Origin: Butyrivibrio sp.
Lineage (GTDB): Bacteria; Bacillota; Clostridia; Lachnospirales; Lachnospiraceae
DNA: 64,000 nucleotides
Direction: 5' to 3'
Assembly: GCF_017433805.1 (NCBI RefSeq)
Contig: NZ_JAFRGN010000040.1
Span: 62,001-126,000, forward strand
Positions 1 through 9,176 of the stretch are shown piece by piece. The position numbers were made by a program, and so were the translations under genes. Positions within the stretch are counted from its first letter, which is position 1. Each line of letters begins with the position of its first letter. The notes beneath the pieces were generated by a model that saw only the letters and a list, made by a program, of their open reading frames with translations, made no database searches and had not been told where the DNA came from.

Positions 1-1221
1 AGAAGTCAGCATCCATGCATTCATGTAGGTCATAGGATGCTTTTTCAAAAGAGAAAACCACAGCTTCCAAAAGCTGTTTGAGTCCTGCTCATATTTGTCG
101 TTGTTAAATGAAACCTTCACAAGATCTGATACTCTCGCAGTATACAGATTAAGATTTTCTTCAGGGATATACTCTTTTAACGTTGCTATTTCTTCCTGTG
201 TCATGCTATCTCTGTCATAGGTATAAACCCTTGCAATCTGCATGATAGGAACAGTGAGCTTTTCCTGGTGATGCGTGCCCTGACATCCAAGTGCTGCTGC
301 CAGTACTGACGAAATGATAAGATACAGCACTACAGGAATTACAAGCATTGGTATCAGGAATGACTTAAGCTGCTTTCTGAAATATATGAGAGCAAATGGT
401 ATGAACACAAGATATGCATAAAAGCCATTGTGTCTAAAGCATGGCATAAGAGTTGCCACACAGATAAACGTTGCTATTTTCCTCTTATTTGACAGAAAAG
501 CCTCTGAATCCTCAGTAAGCTCTATCAAAAGAACTGTCAAAAGAACAAGAAGTGCTGAGAAAAGCCCATCCTTGCAGGAGCAAAGCGTGAACATGACGAT
601 AGTAGGGAACACGCCATAGTAAAGGATCCACAAAAGCTTTCCTTTCTGTCTAAGTCCTTTTTTTCTCATGAATGTTATAACATAAGCAAATACCGCTGTT
701 ATGACCAGCATCTGTATAAAAACATAGGTAGCGATTCCTACATTCCAGGATCCTGTTAATTTGTGCACGAGGGCAATCGTTCCACCTAGAAAAAGAACGT
801 GAAGAAGCGGGTGATGAGTAGAAAAGCTTCTGGTTATGACCTCCATCAGCTCATCCTGAGCGTCATAGACAAAAAAGCCAGGAAAAACGCCAAGAAATAC
901 AGGCATATTCAGTACAATGAGTAATATCCAGTTAACAAAAAAGTCGTTCTTTTTAACTGGTTCTGCAGCCTTTCCAAAAATCTTTTCAAGCCTGAAGGTT
1001 CCCATAAACTTTCTGCCATAAAAGCTCTGAGTATAGTTATCCCAGATATGTTTGGTGTCTATGGCAAAAACTGCGATCATCAGGGCCAGTACCAGAAGAG
1101 AGTTCTGGTCAGATAAATTTATGCTATCGCTCTTTTCAAGCTGATATCCAAAGACAATAAAAACAGCTGATAAAACGCCAAATAAGCCTGACAAAAGCCA
1201 GGCTAATCTATCGTTTTTCAT
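1..1221 (-). CDS. DUF6020-like polytopic membrane protein, 3' end cut by the window
   Basis: The frame opens at an ATG at 1221 (GGGG-type ribosome site about 11 bases upstream) and stays open to base 1, so the C-terminus is missing. The visible ~407 residues begin with a hydrophobic segment, followed by a basic/amphipathic stretch and further membrane segments. Recognisable patches are PGFFVYDAQDEL, THHPLLHVLFLGG and SCKDGLFSALL, which I associate with the DUF6020 family of Lachnospiraceae envelope proteins; the family assignment is from memory. An acidic motif followed by HHP in an outer loop is GT-C-like, so a lipid-linked glycosyltransferase is a reasonable inference. It is the last visible gene of the minus-strand nonulosonate/WecE run, 19 bases after the GT2 gene. 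No biochemical function is known to me. Confidence 0.7.
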   Translation of the reverse strand, partial: MKNDRLAWLLSGLFGVLSAVFIVFGYQLEKSDSINLSDQNSLLVLALMIAVFAIDTKHIWDNYTQSFYGRKFMGTFRLEKIFGKAAEPVKKNDFFVNWILLIVLNMPVFLGVFPGFFVYDAQDELMEVITRSFSTHHPLLHVLFLGGTIALVHKLTGSWNVGIATYVFIQMLVITAVFAYVITFMRKKGLRQKGKLLWILYYGVFPTIVMFTLCSCKDGLFSALLVLLTVLLIELTEDSEAFLSNKRKIATFICVATLMPCFRHNGFYAYLVFIPFALIYFRKQLKSFLIPMLVIPVVLYLIISSVLAAALGCQGTHHQEKLTVPIMQIARVYTYDRDSMTQEEIATLKEYIPEENLNLYTARVSDLVKVSFNNDKYEQDSNSFWKLWFSLLKKHPMTYMNAWMLTS

Positions 1222-1240
1222 GTGGTTTGTTTTCCCCAAA

Positions 1241-2188
1241 TTACTTTTTTCCATCTTCTGTAGTCTCACGAATTACATATTGTGGATTCTTGTTCTGAGA
1301 AATATAAACTCTGCCCAGATACTCGCCAATCATACCCAGCATGAGCATCAGCATCCCCCCGATAAAGATAACTGCGCTCATAAGTGCTGAAAAACCAACT
1401 GGCACTGCTGGATTGACGAATTTCTTGACGACAGTATATATGCCATAAATAAATCCAATCGCAGCAAATGAAAATCCGGAAAAAGTAGCAATTCTAAGAG
1501 GCTTGATGCTAAAAGCGGTAAAACCGTTTATCCAAAGTCCGAGAAGCTTGGAGAAGGTATATCCGCTCTGACCAACCTCACGCTTTCTGTGATTAACATC
1601 GACATTCACGATGTTCTTGGTAGTTCTGAGAACCAGGCCAATAACATAGGGATAAGAGCTCTCATATTTGACCATCTCATCTACAACAAACTTCCTTGCT
1701 GCAAAATAGCTGGATACAAACAGGTCCTTGGGCTTACCAAGCATTACTGTCGCCATGGACTCATTCATGAAGGTTCCGAAGTTTCTGAAAACATTGTGCT
1801 GCTTGTGACCATATCTTGCATAAGCTACATCTGCGCCGTTTTCAAGTGCATCTATCAGCTTGAAAACCTCATCCGCAGGAGTCTGTCCATCATCATCAAG
1901 ACATACAACATAGTCACCTGTTGCCCTGTAGAGGCCAGCCATAAGAGCTGCATGCTGTCCAAAGTTCTTGGCAAAGTTGATACCAAGAATATGACCATCT
2001 GCTGCCTTGGAAACCTCGCTGCATATAGCTCCCCAGGTATTATCTGGTGATCCATCATTTACGAGGATAATGTCATGGCTATAATCACTTCTTGTTGCTA
2101 ATGTTCTGTCTATCTCTTCTATTACAGAGCCAAGTGTATTCTCTGATCTGTAGCAGGGAATCACAAAGCTTATCTTTTTATCTGCCAT
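1241..2188 (-). CDS. GtrB/ArnC-like family 2 glycosyltransferase (polyprenyl-phosphate type)
   Basis: The GT-A domain has VIPCYRSENTL at the N-terminus, VNDGSPDNTW and the nucleotide-sugar/metal motif DDDGQTP. Two C-terminal membrane segments follow, the layout of undecaprenyl-phosphate glycosyltransferases such as GtrB and ArnC. These move a sugar from a nucleotide donor to undecaprenyl phosphate on the inner face of the membrane. The start at MADKK (2188) is preferred: the longer frame begins with TTG inside the upstream gene and adds ten residues with no family match. GtrA (5781-6251) and several GT-C-like membrane proteins in the same run would complete a three-part GtrA/GtrB/GT-C glycosylation system. 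The sugar is not evident. Confidence 0.85.
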   Translation of the reverse strand: MADKKISFVIPCYRSENTLGSVIEEIDRTLATRSDYSHDIILVNDGSPDNTWGAICSEVSKAADGHILGINFAKNFGQHAALMAGLYRATGDYVVCLDDDGQTPADEVFKLIDALENGADVAYARYGHKQHNVFRNFGTFMNESMATVMLGKPKDLFVSSYFAARKFVVDEMVKYESSYPYVIGLVLRTTKNIVNVDVNHRKREVGQSGYTFSKLLGLWINGFTAFSIKPLRIATFSGFSFAAIGFIYGIYTVVKKFVNPAVPVGFSALMSAVIFIGGMLMLMLGMIGEYLGRVYISQNKNPQYVIRETTEDGKK

Positions 2189-2208
2189 CTGAAATCTTAC
2201 CTTTCGAT

Positions 2209-2736
2209 TTATAAACAATTCTCCATGAGTATCATATCACTTTTTTGACCATCACTGCACTCTACACCTGGCATATCCTGAAATTTAACAAATCCAGCAT
2301 TCTCATAGCTCTTGATAGCTGCAGTGTTATAACAGAAGGCTCTGAGTATCAGCCTCTTAATTCCAAGCTCTTCTCTGGCATACTTAACAGCCAAATTTGC
2401 CGTTTCATTACCATAGCCTTTTCCAATAGCATCATCTTCACCTATAAAGATTCCGTACTCTGCTTCTGACTTGTCATCCTTGGTATATTTGAAATACACG
2501 CTTCCAACTGGTTTGTGATCCTCACCAGCCATAATGATCATCTGTACTACAGCACCTGTAAACACAGAATTCTCAAGCCATTTCTCGTGAATCTCTTTAG
2601 TAAAGAATTCTCTATATACAAAATTATTTCTGACTCTTGGGTTGTTGCGCCACTTAACAACAAGCTCTGTATCCTGTCTTGTGATCATTCTAAGGCTTAC
2701 AAGCTCGCCTTGTTCTAATATTTCCATTTCACTCAT
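2209..2736 (-). CDS. GNAT family N-acetyltransferase
   Basis: The 175-residue protein has the RimJ/RimL-like GNAT pattern: an N-terminal LVSLRMITRQD strand, a WRNNP motif, the acetyl-CoA loop around GKGYGNETA, and the C-terminal NTAAIKSYENAGF strand-helix that is diagnostic of the fold. It sits between a GtrB-like transferase and a membrane protein, in the same run as WecE. WecE products are usually N-acetylated, so acetylation of a dTDP-4-amino-6-deoxy sugar is a plausible role; this is inference, since the sequence is no closer to WecD than to other GNATs by eye. Start at MSEMEIL; a second ATG three codons on is also possible. Confidence 0.8.
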   Translation of the reverse strand: MSEMEILEQGELVSLRMITRQDTELVVKWRNNPRVRNNFVYREFFTKEIHEKWLENSVFTGAVVQMIIMAGEDHKPVGSVYFKYTKDDKSEAEYGIFIGEDDAIGKGYGNETANLAVKYAREELGIKRLILRAFCYNTAAIKSYENAGFVKFQDMPGVECSDGQKSDMILMENCL

Positions 2737-2737
2737 C

Positions 2738-4567
2738 TCAATTAACTCTTTCTAACTTATAAATCACAAAAGCATCTGCAATTTCATCTATCTCACTGAT
2801 ATTTATATCGATGCCCTTTTCCAGATAATAGTCTGTAAGCCATTTGGTCTCATAGGTCTTATTCTGGACAAAATATGCATTTTCAGCTAATAGTGCATCC
2901 TGAACATTTGAAAAGCCAGCTCTTCTCAGCTTATCCTCATATGCCGGGCTCTTGGATGCCCAACCTCCCAAAAGGTCGTGGTTGGCAAAGCTGTTGTCTA
3001 CTCCTACAAACATCTTCTCCGAGAAAGTAGCTACATCTCCCTCTACCGCTTCCCCTAGAGATACACTTGTGTAAACATCTATAAAATAATACGAATCCTT
3101 ATTGTTCGCACAATAGTCGTATAAAGCCTCGTATCTATCAAGCATTGCCTGTCTTGAAGCATTCTCTTTGGTTATAACGCTACTCTGCATAGGAATCGTT
3201 ACTATGCCGACAATTGCCAATAATACTGCAACGATCCATGTCTTTGCAAGCCTGGAATCTTCGGCTTTATCCTCTTTAGCTGTAACCAGTAGGTACATTC
3301 CGGTTAAGATCACCATCTCGATGAGATACAGAGGATGTGTGATACGAATCGGATCTCTTCCGCGAATAATAATATACAGCCACAAAGCTGATCTGCAGGC
3401 TATAAGAGTTACAGTAAGAAGACACCCTATCTTGATGTAATGTCCATCCTTCTTATGGCCAATGAAAAGACCTGCTATCACCGCCAGGTACAAGAGAATA
3501 ACTCCAACATTCCATGGATAGTCTGTCATTGGATATTCATAGGTAATTGGAGCAGCCACGTAGTGCATTCTATAAACATAAAGAGAGATTGCGCTGCGAA
3601 GCCTATTGGCAAATGGCTCTTCCGCACTCTTGGTTCCTGCTGCATACTCAGCTATAGCACCAAGTGTATCTGCATTTATCTCATCATCAAGAGCAAAGTT
3701 GTAGTTGATAAGCAGCTGCTGCTCACTTTCTGAAAGGCCTATACTGTCGTAGAAATCCTTGTTCTCTGCATAATCAGGAATGTACTGGAAATCATAAAGC
3801 TCAGTCCTGTTGTCAAAAAATCTGTTGAACTCTTTCCAGTCAGCTCTGGAATAGGCCAGTCTATGGAGCCCTGTGCATATCACAAGTCCCAACACCAGAG
3901 TAAGGCATAGACATAGGTATCTACGGAATAGCTCTTTCTTTTCACCCACGTGAGATACTGATATATCCTTCGAATACTCGATTCTCGATAATGCCCACTT
4001 GATAAGAATAGCCACGCCTACCATAGGCAGAGTTAAAAGAAGCATCTCAGATCTGATAAGATACGCTACCAGAATAAGTACAACTGCAATAATGTTGTTC
4101 TTTTTGTCCTCTTTTGCTGTCAGAATCAGAAGCGCTGCTGTTCCAGACATCAGTCCGCATACAACTGTGTACTGAACGAATAATAAATGAGGCCAGAAAA
4201 ATCCAAGGCAAACCAGCACAATGCTTACTGCACAAAGAAGCTTTTTCCTGAAATCCGCAATTCTCGAAACAAGCGCCTGTAGTATCAGGAACAAACATAA
4301 ATACTGGATAAAACATAAAAAGATGCCGTACCAGTCAAGGTTTATTCCCGTTTTATACAAAAGAGAAATAAACCAGCTAATTGGATACAGCATCTGTATA
4401 TTGTGCCCCTCAGGCGTACCTGTATAGGCGCCTGAGAGAATATCTCTCATCAAAACATCGTCGTTAAGGTCGAAAAAATAGTCACCAAACACAAGTGTCA
4501 CTACCATTACAGCTAGTACTGCCACAGCGGATACTATTATGCTAATAAACTTTTGTGACTTCTTCAT
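2738..4567 (-). CDS. Large polytopic membrane protein of unknown function, GT-C-like layout
   Basis: I do not recognise the family. The 609-residue protein begins with a signal-anchor helix, then an outer-loop acidic motif (DYFFDLNDDVLMRD), roughly ten further hydrophobic segments, and a C-terminal soluble part of about 130 residues that would lie outside the membrane. An acidic motif in the first outer loop, many helices and an outer C-terminal domain are the layout of GT-C glycosyltransferases. It lies between wecE and a GNAT gene and ends one base before the latter. TTGGGGCGATT before the ATG serves as ribosome site. A role in transferring a lipid-linked sugar is inferred from layout and context only. 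Confidence 0.7.
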   Translation of the reverse strand: MKKSQKFISIIVSAVAVLAVMVVTLVFGDYFFDLNDDVLMRDILSGAYTGTPEGHNIQMLYPISWFISLLYKTGINLDWYGIFLCFIQYLCLFLILQALVSRIADFRKKLLCAVSIVLVCLGFFWPHLLFVQYTVVCGLMSGTAALLILTAKEDKKNNIIAVVLILVAYLIRSEMLLLTLPMVGVAILIKWALSRIEYSKDISVSHVGEKKELFRRYLCLCLTLVLGLVICTGLHRLAYSRADWKEFNRFFDNRTELYDFQYIPDYAENKDFYDSIGLSESEQQLLINYNFALDDEINADTLGAIAEYAAGTKSAEEPFANRLRSAISLYVYRMHYVAAPITYEYPMTDYPWNVGVILLYLAVIAGLFIGHKKDGHYIKIGCLLTVTLIACRSALWLYIIIRGRDPIRITHPLYLIEMVILTGMYLLVTAKEDKAEDSRLAKTWIVAVLLAIVGIVTIPMQSSVITKENASRQAMLDRYEALYDYCANNKDSYYFIDVYTSVSLGEAVEGDVATFSEKMFVGVDNSFANHDLLGGWASKSPAYEDKLRRAGFSNVQDALLAENAYFVQNKTYETKWLTDYYLEKGIDINISEIDEIADAFVIYKLERVN

Positions 4568-4609
4568 AATCGCCCCAACTCATGTTAGTTTTCTAGAATA
4601 GGCTACTGC

Positions 4610-5746
4610 TCAGCTAAACTTGTAGTACTCCTTGACTCTCATAACTACTTCGTCAAGATCTTCGTTAGTAAGCTTATAGTACATAGGAAGTCTAAGCAGT
4701 CTCTCACTCTCTTTGGTTGTGTACTTATCTTCCCCTCTGAACTCACCGTAGATAAGTCCTGCCTTGGAAGAATGAAGTGGTACATAGTGAGAAGCAGGAA
4801 GGATATCATTGCTCTGAAGGTAATTAATAAGTCCTGTTCTCTCCTCAAGGTCCTTACACTTAATGTAGAACATGTGAGCATTGTGAACGCATCCCTCTGG
4901 AACAACAGGAAGCTCGATAAGTCCCTTCTCCTCAAGTGGTCTGAGGGCTTCGAAGTATCTGTTCCAGTGATCCATTCTCGCATCATTGATCTCATCTGCC
5001 TTCTCAAGCTGAGCATAAAGATATGCTGCGTTCATCTCGCTTGGAAGATAGGATGAACCTGGCTCGATCCAGCTGTATTTATCAACCTTACCCAGTTTGT
5101 AAAGAGTACGGTTTGTTCCTTTTTCTCTGATGATGATGGCATCATCTACAAACTTCTCATCGCGAAGAAGAAGTGCTCCACCTTCTCCCATGCTGTAGTT
5201 CTTGGTCTCGTGGAAACTAAAGTTACCAAAATCACCGATAGCTCCAAGTGCCTTGCCCTTGTAAGTAGACATTACACCCTGAGCAGCATCCTCGATAACA
5301 TAGAGGTTATGTCTCTTGGCGATATCCATGATTGTATCCATCTCACAGGCAACACCAGCGTAGTGAACTGGCACGATTGCTCTTGTCTTGGATGTGATAG
5401 CCTGCTCGATCAGGTTCTCATCAATATTCATTGTATCAGGTCTGATATCAACAAATACAACCTTGGCTCCGCGAAGTACAAATGCATTCGCTGTAGAAAC
5501 AAAGGTGTAAGAAGGAAGGATTACTTCATCCCCTTCCTTGATACCAGCAAGGATTGCTGACATCTCAGTTGCATGTGTGCATGAAGTTGTAAGAAGAGCC
5601 TTGGTTACGCCTGTCTTTTTCTCAATCCACTCATTAGCCTTAGCTGTATATGGACCATCACCACAGATCTTCTGGTTCTCTACACACTCTTTTATGTAAT
5701 CAAATTCTTTTCCTGTAAAAGGTGGTACGTTAAAGTTTATACGCAT
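4610..5746 (-). CDS. wecE: dTDP-4-amino-4,6-dideoxygalactose transaminase (WecE/RffA)
   Basis: This PLP enzyme of the DegT/DnrJ/EryC1 family aminates dTDP-4-keto-6-deoxyglucose, using glutamate, to give dTDP-4-amino-4,6-dideoxygalactose, the precursor of Fuc4NAc. Long stretches read almost as in the enterobacterial enzyme: PSYTFVSTANAFVLRGAK, VPVHYAGVACEMDTIM and the PLP lysine motif SFHETKNYSMGEGGA. The length (378 residues) is normal. TTGGAGGACTAATTT precedes the ATG. It stands alone from other dTDP-sugar genes: rmlA and rmlB are not in the window, and rfbD is 35 kb away. It is not PseC, which acts on a UDP sugar, so this operon appears to supply at least two amino sugars. Confidence 0.93.
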   Translation of the reverse strand: MRINFNVPPFTGKEFDYIKECVENQKICGDGPYTAKANEWIEKKTGVTKALLTTSCTHATEMSAILAGIKEGDEVILPSYTFVSTANAFVLRGAKVVFVDIRPDTMNIDENLIEQAITSKTRAIVPVHYAGVACEMDTIMDIAKRHNLYVIEDAAQGVMSTYKGKALGAIGDFGNFSFHETKNYSMGEGGALLLRDEKFVDDAIIIREKGTNRTLYKLGKVDKYSWIEPGSSYLPSEMNAAYLYAQLEKADEINDARMDHWNRYFEALRPLEEKGLIELPVVPEGCVHNAHMFYIKCKDLEERTGLINYLQSNDILPASHYVPLHSSKAGLIYGEFRGEDKYTTKESERLLRLPMYYKLTNEDLDEVVMRVKEYYKFS

Positions 5747-5780
5747 AAATTAGTCCTCCAAGTAAAATACCTGTAGTCAA

Positions 5781-6251
5781 TCAGTCTTTCTTTTTGAAAA
5801 CAATAAGCTTACTGATGATATAGTTGAGCACGATTACAACAAATGTAGCTCCAAGCTTGACTGGCATCTTGGGCAGGCCCATAAGGGTAATGAAAATAAA
5901 GATAAGAACATCCTCAACTACAAGAGTAAATAATCTTCCTGCTGTAAAAGCTCCAGCCTGTTTGAAGAAATCCTTCTTGGTCTCTACCTTGCCATCAAAC
6001 ACCCAGGTTCTGTTGGTAAAGAACTGGAATGCCACACAGATTACCCAGTCAATAGAGTTATTAACTACCTCATTAAGGTGCATCACACTGTCCATAAACC
6101 AGAACAGGAAAATGCTCAAAAAGAAAGTCAATCCTCCGAAAAAGAGGTACATAAGACCTTCCTTGTATTTCTTATAAAATGGTTCAAATATATTCAGGAC
6201 AGGGAGTGACATGATCTTGTCAAAAATGTCCTTCTTCTGAGTCTCTTCCAT
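5781..6251 (-). CDS. GtrA-like membrane protein
   Basis: A small protein with four predicted membrane helices and the GtrA pattern: YLFFGGLTFFLSIFLFW in helix 1, VCVAFQFFTNRTWVF in helix 2 to loop 2, and two C-terminal helices ending in a lysine-rich tail. GtrA proteins are thought to flip polyprenyl-phosphate-linked sugars. The start at MEETQKKD (ATG, 6251) is chosen; a GTG at 6272 overlaps the upstream gene by four bases and is the alternative. Its natural partner is the GtrB-like transferase at 1241-2188 in the same run. Confidence 0.85.
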   Translation of the reverse strand: MEETQKKDIFDKIMSLPVLNIFEPFYKKYKEGLMYLFFGGLTFFLSIFLFWFMDSVMHLNEVVNNSIDWVICVAFQFFTNRTWVFDGKVETKKDFFKQAGAFTAGRLFTLVVEDVLIFIFITLMGLPKMPVKLGATFVVIVLNYIISKLIVFKKKD

Positions 6252-6268
6252 AGTTATTATACTAATCC

Positions 6269-8023
6269 TCACTTTCTATCATTACCAGCAAAAACAATAA
6301 ATCTTTCGCTCTCAAAGACACTATTATAATCGTGATTATCTATATAGTCCAATAAAATATCATACTTAGCATCAATATTAGCGTAGTCCTGCATATCCTT
6401 GCCAATAATGATCATAGGTGTCGGATTCTCTGAAACTGAAAGTTCCATAAGCGCGCTGTCAAAACGCTCTGTCTCATAACTGTCAAGGTCAGGCCATACA
6501 GTTCCAATAGCTGGCTCAAGATCGAAGAGATAAGCAAGGCCCGGTACTCCGCCAAATAATATCACGCGGTTGTCTATTTCTCTTGCATCTTCTACTACAA
6601 CAGCCAGTTCCTCAAGAGTCTCTATATTACCCTTAGTTGAAACCATTCCCTTTGCCTTATGAATAGTTGTGGATACCGTATCCCTCTTTTGTCCATCTGC
6701 GCCGTCAACAAAGGCAAAGTTGCAGTGGAAAAGGATTCCCTGAACTATAACCACAATGATAACCATTGTTATCATACTCTGCCATGCAAAGTTGTATTCC
6801 CTCTCTCCAAGCCTCTGCATAAGTCTTCTCATGAGCCAAAGAGTTATAGGGGCTACTATGTACAGGTTGTTGATAACCGGATAGGTGTAATTGTTACTTC
6901 CAAGAGGTGTTATCAGTACTATCATCAGGACAGCAAATGCAAGGGACTGTTCCTGTTTACTTCCGTTCAAAAAGCCAGTGCTGCCAACTATTGCAAGTAT
7001 AAGCGCTATGATCACAAACATCATTGCAGCTTTGAAAATACTGTCATAGTAAAAGTAATTTCTGGTAAATACGCCCTTGGCAAAATAGTATCTTACAAGT
7101 ACCAAAAGTCCAAGGCAAAATAGAAGCTTCTTTATCCATACAAATCTATCTTCCTGTAAAAGGAACATAACAAAGCCCGCCATAAGACACGGAATCAGAA
7201 CTATCATCGCAGAAGCTGCCGATGTATAGCCAGAAAGGATAAGGCCCAGCATCCCACCTGATGAGTAATCTAACGCAGTCTCTGTCATTCCAAAGAGGCT
7301 TGCGATCATATCAAAGTACGCTGTCGGGCCATGAATAACACTTATTATTATATAAGGCATTCCCATTCCTACCAGATAGCCCAATATACATGTGCCAGTC
7401 TTTTTAGCTGCTTCTACAAATTCTACTCTTGTAATAGCACAGTAAAACCATAATACAAGAATCATTCCCGCTTCTACTACGTTAGGAAACCTTACCATTA
7501 CATTCAGTCCAAGGCATACACCAGCAAGAAACAGATACAGCTTTTGTCTGTCCCATGCAAACATTCCCTTGAGCAAAAAGATTGTTCCAAGAGTGAAAAA
7601 TAAATATGTCAGGTAATTGTACATGATTACTCTTGGGCACCAGGAAAGGCTCTCTGCTATGAAAAGCCCAATAAAGATCATCCACCCAGGCATATAATCC
7701 TGAAGGCTATAATATACCACTAATGCTATAAGACTTATCAGGAAACTACAGTAAACGCTAAAGCCAAGCATTGTTCCGGCAAATGGAAGATGCATTATTA
7801 TGTTGCCTGTCACATTGCTAAGATAAGTAGAGAACATCCACATAGGATAAATGTGGTCTATATACTGGTAGTTTGCCAGATTATACATGGTATCAGATAT
7901 ATCAAGGCCGGCATTTACACCTATAAGTGGGTACAGTAACAGAACCAGTGGAAAAAAGTACTTTTCCAGAGGGCTTTGAAGTCCCTTATAGCGCATAAAG
8001 TAGCATCTGATATTTTTTAACAT
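6269..8023 (-). CDS. Polytopic membrane protein of unknown function, GT-C-like
   Basis: 584 residues with about eleven hydrophobic segments and a C-terminal soluble tail of roughly 140 residues (from about residue 445), which should be extracytoplasmic. The first outer loop carries GLDISDTMYN, an acidic motif in the place where GT-C enzymes hold their catalytic acid, and SWCPRVIMYN opens a later loop. I cannot name the family. Overlap with the upstream acyltransferase gene (7 bases) shows co-translation, and GtrA follows directly. A sugar transferase acting outside the membrane on a lipid-linked donor is a plausible inference. Confidence 0.7.
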   Translation of the reverse strand: MLKNIRCYFMRYKGLQSPLEKYFFPLVLLLYPLIGVNAGLDISDTMYNLANYQYIDHIYPMWMFSTYLSNVTGNIIMHLPFAGTMLGFSVYCSFLISLIALVVYYSLQDYMPGWMIFIGLFIAESLSWCPRVIMYNYLTYLFFTLGTIFLLKGMFAWDRQKLYLFLAGVCLGLNVMVRFPNVVEAGMILVLWFYCAITRVEFVEAAKKTGTCILGYLVGMGMPYIIISVIHGPTAYFDMIASLFGMTETALDYSSGGMLGLILSGYTSAASAMIVLIPCLMAGFVMFLLQEDRFVWIKKLLFCLGLLVLVRYYFAKGVFTRNYFYYDSIFKAAMMFVIIALILAIVGSTGFLNGSKQEQSLAFAVLMIVLITPLGSNNYTYPVINNLYIVAPITLWLMRRLMQRLGEREYNFAWQSMITMVIIVVIVQGILFHCNFAFVDGADGQKRDTVSTTIHKAKGMVSTKGNIETLEELAVVVEDAREIDNRVILFGGVPGLAYLFDLEPAIGTVWPDLDSYETERFDSALMELSVSENPTPMIIIGKDMQDYANIDAKYDILLDYIDNHDYNSVFESERFIVFAGNDRK

Positions 8024-9159
8024 AAGTCGTTATCCCACTGTCTTATTTTCTTAAAAAGCCAGGTATCATGCAGAACTCTTCCCACATAGTCAAAGATCAT
8101 CTTTCTGATCCAGTCCACAAATACACCAGCTGCAAAAACGATTATCACTGATCTGACAAGATGCCATACATACAGGATAATGCTTCCTGTAGGAATATCT
8201 CCCAGAAGATGTGTCAGCCATATAACCCATCTGTCCCTGATCTCCAGATGCATGTGGAGAAGGTACACACCAAAAGTAAGTGGCGCAACAAATCTGACTA
8301 CATCAGCAAATCTGCTCTCTCTCATCTGGTAGAACCTGAACATAGAGAACAGTCCAAGAGAACCAGTAAGAGTAAAGATAAAGTTAAGATGGATTGGAAC
8401 CTCTGCGTAATAATTCAGACCGCCAAACTTAAGATTATAGAGGTAGGTTGCAATGCTCATAAATCCGATCATAAGACATGAGATTACAAACACCAATGCA
8501 CTTCTTTTGGCGTTATAGAACAGCACTATGTCATACTTTCTGACATATGCTGCTATAAGATACAGGCATAAAAACCAACCATAGTCATATCCAAAATGGT
8601 CTGTAACAAACATTACAGGCACGATACTCTTAATAAAGCTAAACCAGATCAGTAAACCAAGTATGGTCCATTTGAGCTGCTTTCTGGACAACACTTCTAC
8701 TGCAGCATTCATGATAGGAGCAAAAACATACATGATGATGTATGCAGTAACAAACCAGTAATGCTCAGATGAAATAGGGAACAGATACTGAACCGTTTTG
8801 AATACTGAGTCGTTTGTCTGTACGACATATATGCCAACTATCATCATAGCAACTGATATTAAAATAGTATAGAAATACACCTGGCAGATCAGCTGAATGA
8901 TCTTGCCTGGCTTAATCTTGGACTTGGAAAGAAAATATCCACTAAGAAAAACATAGGTATTAAGTCCTGTAATACAGAAGCCTTCCAGAATTGTAGCAAA
9001 TATCTGAACTCTGTTTGCAGGTACTCCAAGCTGGAGTAAAACATTCGCATGCGAATTATAATGAAGTACCAGAATCATGAGCATAGCCACAATTCTCAGC
9101 AATTCAAAATTAGCATTTCTCTTTTTCTTTGTCTTACTCAGACTTTCCCCACCAGACAT
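8017..9159 (-). CDS. Acyltransferase family 3 (OafA/WecH-like) membrane protein
   Basis: 380 residues with about ten hydrophobic segments. The N-terminal NFELLRIVAMLMILVLHY is the hallmark of the family, with the conserved arginine and histidine on helix 1, and VFLSGYFLSKSK follows in the second region. Members move acetyl, succinyl or similar groups onto sugars across the membrane, commonly as O-acetylation of surface glycans. GGAGG four bases before ATG at 9159 fixes the start. It lies just downstream of the ABC exporter, consistent with decoration of the exported nonulosonate-containing glycan. Confidence 0.88.
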   Translation of the reverse strand: MSGGESLSKTKKKRNANFELLRIVAMLMILVLHYNSHANVLLQLGVPANRVQIFATILEGFCITGLNTYVFLSGYFLSKSKIKPGKIIQLICQVYFYTILISVAMMIVGIYVVQTNDSVFKTVQYLFPISSEHYWFVTAYIIMYVFAPIMNAAVEVLSRKQLKWTILGLLIWFSFIKSIVPVMFVTDHFGYDYGWFLCLYLIAAYVRKYDIVLFYNAKRSALVFVISCLMIGFMSIATYLYNLKFGGLNYYAEVPIHLNFIFTLTGSLGLFSMFRFYQMRESRFADVVRFVAPLTFGVYLLHMHLEIRDRWVIWLTHLLGDIPTGSIILYVWHLVRSVIIVFAAGVFVDWIRKMIFDYVGRVLHDTWLFKKIRQWDNDLC

Positions 9160-9176
9160 TACGCCTCCAACTGCAG

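Noticed and set aside
1589..2050. 153-codon plus-strand frame
   Set aside because: Lies wholly opposite the GtrB-like gene; composition is that of a shadow frame.
2188..2218. Longer N-terminus for the GtrB-like protein
   Set aside because: The upstream start is TTG inside the GNAT gene, and the extra residues do not fit the family.
4610..5746. WecE as the missing PseC
   Set aside because: Its motifs match the dTDP-sugar enzyme almost word for word, not the UDP-sugar aminotransferase.
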